10,053 nucleotides of DNA, taken from contig CAJWBT010000057.1 in NCBI GenBank assembly GCA_913020235.1, positions 1-10,053 of the forward strand, in the 5' to 3' direction. Position numbers and translations under genes: made by a program. The notes beneath the pieces are model-generated. The model saw only the letters and a program-made list of their open reading frames with translations. It was not told the origin of the DNA and searched no databases. The first letter of the stretch is position 1; the number at the start of each line of letters is the position of its first letter. Below are positions 1 through 7,130 of the stretch, one piece after another. The DNA comes from an uncultured Chloroflexota bacterium (GTDB taxonomy: Bacteria; Chloroflexota; Dehalococcoidia; UBA3495).

Positions 1-612
1 ATGATGGTCCGCGCCCGGTGCGCCCCGCACATCACGAGAATTGCGGCTCAGCAAGGGTCCTCCCTGCTGGGAAGCGCGGGCTGCATGGCGGCAACCAGCT
101 ACTGCCGGATCACTCCGAAAGGAGACGTTACCCCCTGCCCTTACCTGCCCCTGGTGTCGGGCAACGTGCGGGAGCAAACGCTCCAGCAGATTTGGGAGGG
201 TTCGCGCCACCTCGAGGCGTTGCGCCGGCCCCAACTGGCGGGACGATGCGGAGTGTGCGAGTTCGCGGACGTGTGCGTCGGCTGCCGCGCTCGGGCCTTC
301 GCCACGGGTGGAGACTACCTCGGTGAAGACCCCTGGTGCGACTATCAGCCCGTTGCCGGCCCGGCGCCCGTATCGCGGGAGCTGGCCTGGACACCCGAAG
401 CCGAGTCCCGGATTCAGCGGGCCCCGGGGTTCATCCGTTCAAGGGTGAAGCGGGCCATAGAGGAACGGGCCCGCAGCCGGGGAGACGACGTGGTCACGGT
501 GGAACTGATCCAGGGGCTGATGTCCGAAATGGGAAGGATGCCCTGGCGGCGTCCCTCGGGCCACGGCACTGCCGGAGCATCCGAAGACGGCGGGCAGGGC
601 CCCGGCCCCTGA
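1..612 (+). CDS. AhbD-like radical SAM/SPASM protein with C-terminal PCP_red domain, 5'-truncated by the window edge
   Basis: This is the C-terminal part of a radical-SAM enzyme; the CxxxCxxC domain lies before base 1. The first residues (RCAPH) look like the middle of such a protein, so the ATG at base 1 is not taken as the true start. Residues 28-113 form a SPASM-type Fe-S domain: GC at 28, YCRITPKGDVTPCPYLP around 34-50, GNVRE, IW, then C83-x2-C86-x5-C92-x2-C95 (CVGCRARA) and C113. This spacing and the GCRARA motif are typical of AhbD, which oxidatively decarboxylates Fe-coproporphyrin III to heme b. Residues about 128-178 (LAWTPEAESRIQRAPGFIR and following) resemble the PCP_red domain known from the C-terminus of light-independent protochlorophyllide reductase subunit BchB. 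Residues 179-203 are a low-complexity Gly/Pro/Ser tail. AhbC lies 2 kb away, which supports a heme role. It could instead be an AhbD paralogue with another tetrapyrrole substrate. Confidence 0.82.
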   Translation: MMVRARCAPHITRIAAQQGSSLLGSAGCMAATSYCRITPKGDVTPCPYLPLVSGNVREQTLQQIWEGSRHLEALRRPQLAGRCGVCEFADVCVGCRARAFATGGDYLGEDPWCDYQPVAGPAPVSRELAWTPEAESRIQRAPGFIRSRVKRAIEERARSRGDDVVTVELIQGLMSEMGRMPWRRPSGHGTAGASEDGGQGPGP

Positions 613-616
613 GCGC

Positions 617-637
617 GGCCGGGGGAGCCGCCCGGCC
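617..637 (+). terminator. GC-rich hairpin just after the AhbD-like gene
   Basis: A perfect 7-bp stem, GGCCGGG (617-623) with CCCGGCC (631-637), closes a 7-base loop 4 bases after the stop codon. No T-run follows, so it is not a classical intrinsic terminator; it may stabilise the mRNA 3' end or assist termination. The rest of 638-747 shows no gene or clear signal to me. Confidence 0.3.
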
Positions 638-747
638 TGCCTCCGGCGAATCCGGGGTCCTGTTTCAACCCCGCGGTGCGCCGGCGCAATCCCTCCTCGG
701 GCGGGAGCACGGCTATCCGCCGCCACGCCTGGGTTCTGGCAAAGTCC

Positions 748-776
748 TTGACAGCGCCGAGATACCTTTTTAGACT
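748..776 (+). promoter_or_regulatory. Sigma70-like promoter for the B12 radical-SAM gene
   Basis: A perfect -35 box TTGACA (748-753) is followed after exactly 17 bases by TAGACT (771-776), four of six matches to TATAAT. Transcription would start near 783, giving a leader of about 245 bases before the ATG at 1028. That length fits the structured element further down the leader. A TACAAT at 912-917 could be a second -10 box but lacks a -35 partner. Confidence 0.6.
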
Positions 777-917
777 ACTCCCCATCAAGCGCAGGCACCT
801 GCTGGTCACACGGACCGCCACAACACATACGGCCCGGCGGGTGGCGCCAGGATACACCGGCCCCGGACGAAATGCCCGCCGTTATCATGACCCCCGCCGC
901 GCAGAATGGAATACAAT

Positions 918-1016
918 AGGCGGCATTCACCGCCTGGGACGCAAAAGCTTTGTCGTAGATGATCGGCTTCGTTTAGCTGACGACGAAAAACCTCCGGCCA
1001 GATGAAGTTTCGGAGG
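918..1016 (+). promoter_or_regulatory. Structured 5' leader, riboswitch-like, with a ribosome-site-sequestering hairpin
   Basis: Elements in order: a 6-bp hairpin AGGCGG/CCGCCT (918-923 with 930-935, loop CATTCA); immediately GGGACGCAAAAGC (936-948), close to the GGGACGCAAAGC hallmark of cyclic-di-GMP-I (GEMM) riboswitches; a second hairpin TTCGT/ACGAA (968-972 with 983-987) whose loop contains TAGCTG, like the conserved UAGC-G loop of that class; and a stem CCTCCGG (991-997) with TCGGAGG (1010-1016), which contains the Shine-Dalgarno GGAGG of the next gene. Against a canonical GEMM-I RNA, the GCAAACC strand and the GNRA tetraloop are not visible. The sequestration stem is seen directly; ligand identity is inference. 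It may be a diverged GEMM variant, another riboswitch, or coincidence. Confidence 0.38.
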
Positions 1017-1027
1017 AAAAAGGCTCC

Positions 1028-2560
1028 ATGAAGATAGACAAGGTAGCGTTCATAAGCGCCGAGCTGCCGTACTGGAACCTGGTCAGTCATGCCCTCTTCC
1101 CCGAATACGGAATGCCTCTGGTAGCGACGATCGTGAGGGACGCGGGATACGACGTCCGGGTGTTCGTGGAACACATCGGCCCGATCGATTGGGAACAGGT
1201 GCTGGAATCGGATGTGGTCTGCTTTCACGCCTTCAGCTCCACCCTGCCCAAGACCATCGAATATATCGGCAAGGTCAAGGCCGCCCGGCCGGACGTACCC
1301 ATCATCATAGGCGGGACTCACGCCTCGGTCATGGTGGAGGACACCTTGCAGTACTGCGACGTGGTGGTCCGCAAGGAAGGAGACGAGACTCTCCCGGAAC
1401 TCCTGGAAACGCTGAAAAACGGCGGGGACTTGAGCCGGGTCCGGGGCATCTCATACTGGGAGAACGGGAAAGTCAGAAATAACCTGGACCGGCCCTTTGT
1501 GCAGGAGTTCGAGACGATCCCCGACCTGGGGCTGATCCGCGGTTACCTGAACTGGCCCAAGTGGAAGCTCTTGCGAAAACTGAAAATGCGCTGGCAGATC
1601 ATCCAGACCACCAGGGGGTGCCCCTACAACTGCTCATTCTGCATCGCCCCCAGGGAATTGGGCCGGGGCTACCGGCTGCGGAGCATCGACAGCGTGATCG
1701 CCGACATCAGGTACCAGCAGAAGCTGGTGGGGACCAAGTACTTTTTCATCGTCGACAACCACTTCACCATCGACCGGGAGCGGACCAAGAAGCTGCTCAG
1801 CCGCATCATCGAAGAGAAGATCAAGTGGTACGGCATCTGCTTCACCAGGCTGGAGGTGGCCCGCGACGAGGAACTCCTTCGTCTGCTCAAGAAGGCCCAG
1901 GTCAACACCCTGTACATGGGGCTGGAGTCTTTCGACGACAACGTTCTGAATCTCCTGAACAAGGCGCAGACCGGGGAGGACCTAAGGAAGGCCTTGAAAA
2001 CCATCAGGGCCCATGGGCTCAGGGTGCTGGGCTCCTTCGTGTTGGGCTGCGACGTGGACACGGTGGAAAGCATCCGGGCCACGATCGATGCGGCCGTCGA
2101 GGAGGATGTCGACTACGTGGCCCTGTTTCCCTTGAGTGGGTACCCCGAAATAGACTCCCCGGCCATTCCTATTAACCGGTTTTTCATTCCAACCTGGGAC
2201 CGGCTGGATGGCACCTTCGTGAGCTTCCTGCCAAAGAACATGAAGCCCAGCACCCTGCAACGGGAGGTCAACCGGGCCTATAAGACGTTCTACAGTCCCC
2301 GGCAGATCGTGCGGCGTTTCGCAAGAGGGGACTTCTGGGCCGGCTTGAGGAGGATGGCTTACTGGTATTGGGTCTGGGAGATCCGCAAAAGCACCGCCGG
2401 CTGGATCAAGTATCTGGAGACCGTCGAGGGGCCCTACTACGATGAGAACGAGCACCTCATAGAGGAACGGCTAGGCGAAGGCGTGCACCCTGCCAAGTAC
2501 CCCGGCTCGTCGCGGGCCGCGGGGCTGGACCGGGCCGCGATCACCATGGGCGGGGACTGA
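1028..2560 (+). CDS. B12-binding domain radical SAM protein (class B type), substrate unknown
   Basis: 510 residues with the two-domain layout of cobalamin-dependent radical-SAM enzymes. Residues about 5-140 form a Rossmann-like B12-binding domain (AGYDV at 39-43, IIIGGTHAS at 92-100, VVVRKEGDETLPELL at 112-126). I see no DxHxxG motif, which is usual for this class. The radical-SAM core follows with TTRGCPYNCSFC, placing the cluster cysteines at 198, 202 and 205, and later core strands (YFFIVDNHF at 238-246, YMGLES at 296-301, GSFVLGCD at 335-342). Residues about 400-510 are an Arg/Trp/Tyr-rich tail, with a YSPRQIVRRF stretch reminiscent of hopanoid-type and other B12 enzymes. The ATG at 1028 has GGAGG at 1012-1016 (11 bases, rather long), itself in a hairpin. 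Relatives methylate unactivated carbons or form rings, as BchE does. The setting beside AhbC and an AhbD-like gene suggests but does not prove a tetrapyrrole substrate. Confidence 0.9.
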   Translation: MKIDKVAFISAELPYWNLVSHALFPEYGMPLVATIVRDAGYDVRVFVEHIGPIDWEQVLESDVVCFHAFSSTLPKTIEYIGKVKAARPDVPIIIGGTHASVMVEDTLQYCDVVVRKEGDETLPELLETLKNGGDLSRVRGISYWENGKVRNNLDRPFVQEFETIPDLGLIRGYLNWPKWKLLRKLKMRWQIIQTTRGCPYNCSFCIAPRELGRGYRLRSIDSVIADIRYQQKLVGTKYFFIVDNHFTIDRERTKKLLSRIIEEKIKWYGICFTRLEVARDEELLRLLKKAQVNTLYMGLESFDDNVLNLLNKAQTGEDLRKALKTIRAHGLRVLGSFVLGCDVDTVESIRATIDAAVEEDVDYVALFPLSGYPEIDSPAIPINRFFIPTWDRLDGTFVSFLPKNMKPSTLQREVNRAYKTFYSPRQIVRRFARGDFWAGLRRMAYWYWVWEIRKSTAGWIKYLETVEGPYYDENEHLIEERLGEGVHPAKYPGSSRAAGLDRAAITMGGD

Positions 2561-2646
2561 CCAGGTCTCCGGTCAGACCGCTGTTCCTGGCTCAGGCCCT
2601 GGTGACCTTCCAGAGGACTACCGAGTGGTGTTGCCGTGGTCCGGGG

Positions 2647-3852
2647 TCAGGCCATCGCCTCCACGGGCGCCGAAACGCCTATCTCCTGGTCGGTGAGGTA
2701 GCAAGCCGGGTCCGGGGCCCAGGTCCGTCCCCAGGTGGCCTCGGCCCTCACCCGGAAGTTGCCGTTGCAGACCTCCAGGAATCGGCACCCCGCGCAACGG
2801 CCTTCCAGCAGGGCCTTTCGATCCTTCAATCCCGCCATCAGCGGGTCCTTGATATCAGTCCAGATCTCTCCGAAGGGGCGCTGCCGCACGTTCCCCAGAG
2901 TATAGTGGCGCCAGAACTGGTCCGGATGGACGTTGCCCTGTTCGTCCACGCACCCAATGGCTATCCCCGAGTTGTTGCCGCCGTTCCATTGCAGAAGCTT
3001 GTACACCTCTTCGGCCCGGCTGGGGTTCTTTTCCAGGAGCTTGAGGTATAGGTAGGGGGCGTCGGCGTGATTGTCGACGGTGAGAACCTCTGTGTTGAGG
3101 CCCTTATCATGGAGTTCCTGGGTCTTCTGAAAGATCAGGTCTATCAGGTCCCTGGTCTCCTCGGGAGCCAGGGCGATGCGAGACCGGTTCTTGCCCCGTC
3201 CCACGTACACCAGGTGGTAGAAACAGACCCGCTGGATCCCCTTCTCCTCCACCAGCTTGAATATGTCCTCAAGCTGATGGCAGTTGTGGCGGGTCAGGGT
3301 GAAGCGAAGGCCGGCCTTTACGCCCGCCTCATGGCAGTGGTCGATGCCCTCCAAGCTCTGCTGGAACGTCCCTTTGACGCCCCGGAAGGTGTCGTGCACC
3401 GCGCCAATGCCGTCCAGGCTCACCCCGACGTAGGCCACGTTGGCCTTCTTGATCTCCTCGGCCTTCTCCCGGGTGATCATGCTGCCGTTGGTGGAGAGGA
3501 CGGTCCTAAGACCCTTGGACGAGGCGTAACCGGCCAACTCCAGGATATCCGGCCGGTACAGGGGTTCACCCCCCGAGAGCAGCAGCACCGGCACCCCGAA
3601 GTCGGCCAGTTGGTCGATGAGCGCCGTCCCTTCTTCGTAGGAGAGTTCGTCGGGGTAGAATTTGTCCTGGGACTCGGTGTAGCAGTGGATACAGTGAAGG
3701 TTGCACCTTCTGCTGGTGTTCCAGACTACCACAGGCTTTTTGTCCTGGCTAAAACGCAGATATTCCCGGGGTGTGGTTGACGTGTGCCTGCCGTGGCGCA
3801 GCACGTCCCCCCGGCTCAGATCACCGCACAACAGCCTGGCGACATCCAGCAT
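2647..3852 (-). CDS. ahbC: AhbC, 12,18-didecarboxysiroheme deacetylase (radical SAM/SPASM)
   Basis: 401 residues, full length for the AhbC/NirJ family. AhbC removes two acetate side chains from 12,18-didecarboxysiroheme, giving Fe-coproporphyrin III, in the siroheme-dependent heme b pathway of the cytoplasm. Seen: an N-terminus of family type (ARLLCGDLSRGDVLRHGR); SRRCNLHCIHC with cluster cysteines 50, 54, 57; SGGEP at 93-97; STNG at 120-123; SLDG at 145-148; then GGNNSGIAIGCVDEQGNVHPDQF (291-313) and a SPASM region with C301, C353, C356, C362 and C384 (CNGNFRVRAE, DPACYLTD). These are strong AhbC hallmarks; NirJ of heme d1 synthesis is the closest alternative. ATG at 3850-3852 has AGGAGGT seven bases upstream (complement of 3859-3865). 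A TATACT (complement of 3893-3898) could be its -10 box, but no good -35 is seen. It converges on the B12 radical-SAM gene with an 86-base gap that has no convincing terminator. Confidence 0.88.
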   Translation of the reverse strand: MLDVARLLCGDLSRGDVLRHGRHTSTTPREYLRFSQDKKPVVVWNTSRRCNLHCIHCYTESQDKFYPDELSYEEGTALIDQLADFGVPVLLLSGGEPLYRPDILELAGYASSKGLRTVLSTNGSMITREKAEEIKKANVAYVGVSLDGIGAVHDTFRGVKGTFQQSLEGIDHCHEAGVKAGLRFTLTRHNCHQLEDIFKLVEEKGIQRVCFYHLVYVGRGKNRSRIALAPEETRDLIDLIFQKTQELHDKGLNTEVLTVDNHADAPYLYLKLLEKNPSRAEEVYKLLQWNGGNNSGIAIGCVDEQGNVHPDQFWRHYTLGNVRQRPFGEIWTDIKDPLMAGLKDRKALLEGRCAGCRFLEVCNGNFRVRAEATWGRTWAPDPACYLTDQEIGVSAPVEAMA

Positions 3853-4016
3853 CCTTTGACCTCCTGGATAATTGAGACGCGGGTCTACAACAAGTATAGC
3901 TCAATTTCCAAAGATCCGGAGTCCCCAGGCGAGGAAGGTTTCCATATCGAGCTGACTATTATCGCCTTTTGGTTCCAGCGGGGGGAGGCGGGCCGGGGCT
4001 TTGGGGTATGCGGCAC

Positions 4017-4188
4017 AGGGCCGTGCCCCAAAAGTCGCCCGCAGAGTGTCACCCTGAGCCCTTCGGCGCAGCTCAGAATAAACTCCGCGAAGGGTCTGGG
4101 GTGGTGGGTTCACGCACACCTGAGGGAACCCCGCACCGGATTCTTCGTCGCTTCGCTCCTCAGAATGACAGTTTTGGGGCAAGGCCCT
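4017..4188. repeat. MITE-like imperfect palindromic element with terminal inverted repeats
   Basis: Left end AGGGCCGTGCCCCAAAA (4017-4033) and the reverse complement of the right end, AGGGCCTTGCCCCAAAA (4172-4188), match at 16 of 17 bases. Just inside, TGTCACCCTGAG (4048-4059 region) and the complement TGTCATTCTGAG are also inverted copies. An inner hairpin CCCTTCG/CGAAGGG spans 4059-4094. No target-site duplication is evident. Translated, the element gives CHSEERSDEES-like peptides, a pattern I recall from spurious repeat-derived ORFs in many genomes. It carries no transposase, so it would be a non-autonomous interspersed element or a palindromic intergenic repeat. The surrounding stretch 3899-4395 shows no other supported gene. 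Confidence 0.7.
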
Positions 4189-4395
4189 CTCAAGGGGCAG
4201 ACCCTTTCTTCCCGGGGCAAAGCGGTTGGTTTCGATACCTTGGCCGGGGCTATGATTTGACTTGCGCCCGCGCCGAAGCTAAGCTGGTTGACTGGCAGGG
4301 GTAGGTTCGCTTCGTCATGGGAAAGCGGTCCCGAACTGCGGTTAAGCGGCGGTTTGGTCTACCCGTGGGAGATCGCAGCCAGACCGGAGGGCATC

Positions 4396-4557
4396 GTGGA
4401 TGCGGTAGATATCGTAGTTCTGGCGATCGAAGGGATCACCATTGGCCTGCTCTTATTCTTGCTGTATTTACTGCGGTCAGTCTACGAGTTGGTCAGGCGG
4501 GACCGGCCGCAGCCGACCGACTCCAGCGAAAGCGACGAGGTGACACCGGCTAGTTGA
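4396..4557 (+). CDS. Small single-pass membrane protein, function unknown
   Basis: A 53-residue protein read from GTG at 4396, chosen because GGAGGG (4386-4391) lies four bases upstream. An alternative TTG start at 4288 would add 36 residues with no Shine-Dalgarno and no domain. Residues 5-26 are a clear hydrophobic helix (IVVLAIEGITIGLLLFLLYLL), followed by Arg-rich RSVYELVRRDR and a polar Ser/Asp/Glu tail. By the positive-inside rule the tail would be cytoplasmic. I do not recognise the family. It stands alone between the MITE-like repeat and a convergent permease gene; a weak TTGACT (4257-4262) upstream lacks a good -10. The start signal and helix argue that it is real, but its size and isolation leave doubt. 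Confidence 0.5.
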   Translation: MDAVDIVVLAIEGITIGLLLFLLYLLRSVYELVRRDRPQPTDSSESDEVTPAS

Positions 4558-4575
4558 ACGGTGTGGTTGCGACGC

Positions 4576-4607
4576 GGCCCCGGGCCGGCTGGGAGGGAAC
4601 CTCCCAG
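4576..4607. terminator. Hairpin pair between convergent genes
   Basis: CTGGGAGG (4589-4596) and CCTCCCAG (4600-4607) form a perfect 8-bp stem with a GAA loop, preceded by the GC palindrome around CGGCCCCGGGCCG (4576-4588). The pair lies 18 bases beyond the stop of the minus-strand permease and shortly after the small plus-strand gene. No T-run follows on either strand, so it is a terminator-like or mRNA-stabilising structure, not a textbook intrinsic terminator. Confidence 0.4.
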
Positions 4608-4625
4608 TCAGTGGTGGACGGGACC

Positions 4626-5612
4626 CTAGGATCCGACGCCGGCTTCTTTTGCCGCTTCAGTCCGTCTCAGCCAACGCCACCGCTGCAAGGGGTCGCTCAC
4701 GGCTCGCAGCCAGACGCCAAAAAGGTTGAAGGACAGCGCAGTCACGAAGATGGCCGTTCCGGGCAGGACCACCACCCACCAGGCAGTCGTGAGGTATTCG
4801 CGTCCTCTGGACAGCATCGTGCCCCAGGAGGACTCGGGCGGCTGGATGCCAAAGCCGAGGAAGCTGAGGGTCGACTCGGTCAATATGATCCGAGGCACGT
4901 CCAGCGCGGCGATGGTCATCAGCGGCGTTATAAGGTTGGGCAGAACATGCCGGAGAACAATCCGAAGGTCGGTGCAGCCGATGGACCGGGCCGCTTCCAC
5001 GAAAGCCTGTTCCCGCAGGGACATTACCACGCCACGGCAGACCCGGCAGTAGAGCATCCAGCGTCCAAGCGCAAACACGAGGATTATGTTCCAGAAGCTT
5101 GCTCCCAGGATGAATATCACCAGCAAGGCTAACAGCAGCAGGGGTACGGACATGAAGACGTCCACGGTCCGCATGATAATGTCATCGACCACGCCCCGGT
5201 AGTATCCGGCCAGCATCCCCAGGGTTAGCCCGATGACACCGGAGACGAGAACCCCGAGGATTCCCACCAACAGGGAGATGCGGCCCCCGTAGATAAGCCG
5301 GCTCACCATGTCCCGCCCCAGGTGGTCGGTGCCCAAAAGGAAGAAGCGATCTTCCTTGACCGGCGGGCTTACCGAGCGGTCCGTAGCGACGCCGGAGGAA
5401 AACGGCTCGAGATGGCGCAACGGAAGTTGCCCGTCGTTTGGGTCGTAGGGGGCCACTATCGGGGCGAAGATGGCCGCAAGAACGACCAGCGTGATGAAGG
5501 TCCCGGAAATCAGCGTGACCTTGTCGCTGAGGAATGCTTGTATTAGAGGATGGCGCCAGACGGCCGCAATCCGGCTGGGTCTGTGCTCAAGGGCCGCAGT
5601 CTTGTTCGTCAC
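4626..5612 (-). CDS. dppC: ABC transporter permease, DppC/OppC type (peptide/nickel family)
   Basis: 328 residues, normal for DppC-type inner-membrane permeases that pair with a DppB-type subunit to form the import channel. Seen: a cytoplasmic N-terminus, first helix at about 33-54 ending in APIVAPYDPND; the family signature GTDHLGRD at 94-101 with SRLIYGGRISL after it; several hydrophobic helices; and the EAA loop that docks the ATPase at about 206-226 (EAARSIGCTDLRIVLRHVLPN). The end is a charged tail. Translation starts at GTG (5610-5612); an in-frame TGA four codons upstream excludes a longer form, and AGGGG about 13 bases upstream is a poorly spaced ribosome site. It follows the DppB gene by 66 bases and is probably co-transcribed. 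The protein is about 80% identical to the permease at 9472-10053. Substrate cannot be told from sequence; dipeptide, oligopeptide, nickel or glutathione are all possible. Confidence 0.93.
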   Translation of the reverse strand: MTNKTAALEHRPSRIAAVWRHPLIQAFLSDKVTLISGTFITLVVLAAIFAPIVAPYDPNDGQLPLRHLEPFSSGVATDRSVSPPVKEDRFFLLGTDHLGRDMVSRLIYGGRISLLVGILGVLVSGVIGLTLGMLAGYYRGVVDDIIMRTVDVFMSVPLLLLALLVIFILGASFWNIILVFALGRWMLYCRVCRGVVMSLREQAFVEAARSIGCTDLRIVLRHVLPNLITPLMTIAALDVPRIILTESTLSFLGFGIQPPESSWGTMLSRGREYLTTAWWVVVLPGTAIFVTALSFNLFGVWLRAVSDPLQRWRWLRRTEAAKEAGVGS

Positions 5613-5678
5613 GTTGGTTCACATCCCCTGATTCCCCGCGGGGAACCAGCTACCGCCTTTATCCTGTTCCTCATCCCG

Positions 5679-6635
5679 CTATTTGTAGGAAATCCGAGGA
5701 TCCAGCCAGGTGTAGATAAGGTCCACGATGAGGTTTATCGCCATCACCATCAGTGCTATGACGAAGACCGAAGCGGTAATCACCGGCAAGTCTCGAGAGA
5801 CGATGGCGTTGATCAGCAGGAGACCCAGCCCGGGCCAGCCAAATATCATCTCCACGACCGTCGAACCGTTCATGAAGCCGGCCAACTCATCGCCCATCAG
5901 AGTCACGATGGAGATGGCGGCGTTCTTCAGCACGTGCCCGTACAGGATGGGGTTCTCGGCCAGGCCTTTGGCCCGGGCCGTTGCCACGTAGCCTTTGCCG
6001 ATTTCGTCAATCACCGTGGCCCGAGTTATCTGGGCGAAGCGGCCCATCACCCGGGGGGCAAGCGTGGCCGCGGGCAGCAACATGAATTTCCAACCGCCGG
6101 GTCCCAGGCCTTCAAAGCCGGAAGTGGGCAACAAGTCAAGTTTGACGGCCACAACCAGCATGAGCATGAGGGCCAGCCAGAACTCGGGGATGGACACCAC
6201 GGCAAAAGTGAGCAAGTTTACGAAACGGTCAACGACCCCGCGGGGGCGCCTGGCGGCCAGGATGCCTATGGGAACGCCAAGGATACCTATGGTCCAGGCC
6301 GCCAGGGCCAGGGCAGCCGTGTTGGGTAGGCGGTCCAGAACCAGGCCGCGGGCTTCTACCTTGTAGTGGATGGACTTGTCGAAGTCGGGCGAGCAGGCCA
6401 GTGTGCAGCCGGTGAGCAGGCTGGCGAAATAGTCGGCCAGCCGAATGTGCATGGGCCGGTCGAGCCCGTATTTCTCGTGAAGCTTGGCGATGGTCTCCTC
6501 GCGCGTAAGAACGTCCTGGGGCAACATCAACTCCACAGGATCGCCCAGCACGTTGATGGCGAAGAATAGGATCGCCATGAGCCCCAGGATAATGAATACC
6601 GAGTGACCTACCCGCCGGATCATGTAGTTACGCAC
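5679..6635 (-). CDS. dppB: ABC transporter permease, DppB/OppB type (peptide/nickel family)
   Basis: 318 residues, usual for DppB-type permeases, the partner of the DppC subunit encoded next. Seen: N-terminal helix at 10-30 (VGHSVFIILGLMAILFFAINVL), the KYGLDRP motif at 55-61, an external loop with DFDKSI (84-89), RLPNTAALALAAW at 102-114, SIPEFW at 148-153, an EAA-type ATPase-docking loop at about 216-240 (YVATARAKGLAENPILYGHVLKNA), and FGWPGLG at 265-271, a strong family marker. Two cysteines (77, 81) sit in the loop between helices 1 and 2. The start is GTG at 6633-6635, with only a weak GAGAG upstream; ATG at 6621-6623 is the alternative. A gap of 559 bases with a repeat and a hairpin separates it from the upstream binding-protein gene, so it may be expressed at a lower level. 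Confidence 0.93.
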   Translation of the reverse strand: MRNYMIRRVGHSVFIILGLMAILFFAINVLGDPVELMLPQDVLTREETIAKLHEKYGLDRPMHIRLADYFASLLTGCTLACSPDFDKSIHYKVEARGLVLDRLPNTAALALAAWTIGILGVPIGILAARRPRGVVDRFVNLLTFAVVSIPEFWLALMLMLVVAVKLDLLPTSGFEGLGPGGWKFMLLPAATLAPRVMGRFAQITRATVIDEIGKGYVATARAKGLAENPILYGHVLKNAAISIVTLMGDELAGFMNGSTVVEMIFGWPGLGLLLINAIVSRDLPVITASVFVIALMVMAINLIVDLIYTWLDPRISYK

Positions 6636-6865
6636 GGCGTTCTCTCATGCCCTGTTCGCGAAGTAACCGGTTCCCCCCTGCCCAATGGACGGCCGGGGAC
6701 CCCGGTCAAGGCTTATCCTACTGCTCCAACAGCATGAGTCCCGGCCCTTCGCCAAGAGCAGGGCCAACAGGTCTTGCCCGTTAATGGTGAGCGCCGATTC
6801 CATCCCGGCGCTTCGGGACGAAGTGTCTGGTGTGGTAAAAAAAATCACTGTTGCACGAGATAGCA

Positions 6866-6906
6866 CCAGAGCCTTCGCGGAGTCTATCCTGAGAATAGCC
6901 GAAGGG
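6866..6906 (-). repeat. Diverged copy of the interspersed repeat core
   Basis: The reverse complement of 6866-6906 aligns without gaps to 4059-4099, the inner hairpin of the MITE-like element, at 34 of 41 bases by eye. It keeps CCCTTCGGC, CTCAG and ACTCCGCGAAGG. The ends CCTTCG (6872-6877) and CGAAGG (6900-6905) pair, with an inner CTAT/ATAG stem. The long terminal repeats of the first copy are not seen here. It lies in the non-coding gap (6636-7194) between the binding protein and DppB. The rest of that gap holds only the hairpin at 7131-7163; I see no gene in it. Confidence 0.62.
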
Positions 6907-7130
6907 TTCAAGGCGTCAATTGTTACATCCGGTCTGACGAACGGCTTAGGTGCTGGACCCCTTCGCATCCCACCTTTACCCCGCCGCAACGGACCCAGTT
7001 GAGCCGGTTGGCGGCAACCACGGCGGGCCGGGTCCAGGACTTCCCTAAAAGGTCATTACGTCTGACTGCGCCGAGAGGCCCTGATTTGGCTTCATGACAT
7101 CGTACCAGGCAAATGCCCTACAGCATACAT

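Noticed and set aside
414..857. A 147-residue minus-strand frame over the end of the AhbD-like gene
   Set aside because: Overlaps a real coding end and the promoter region; no start signal or recognisable domain.
784..900. Possible cobalamin riboswitch ahead of the B12 enzyme
   Set aside because: Tempting by function, but no B12-box-like sequence is visible; only small GC hairpins are present.
3067..3780. A 237-residue plus-strand frame antisense to ahbC
   Set aside because: Shadow frame inside a gene with full catalytic motifs on the other strand.
3901..4182. A 93-residue minus-strand frame with CHSEERSDEES
   Set aside because: It is the translation of the MITE-like repeat and its flank; no ribosome site and no domain.
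3784..4260. A 158-residue plus-strand frame
   Set aside because: It runs from inside ahbC through the repeat; composition is not protein-like and there is no start signal.
5550..6329. A 259-residue plus-strand frame antisense to DppB
   Set aside because: Shadow of the permease gene; His/Gln/Gly-rich composition with no domain.
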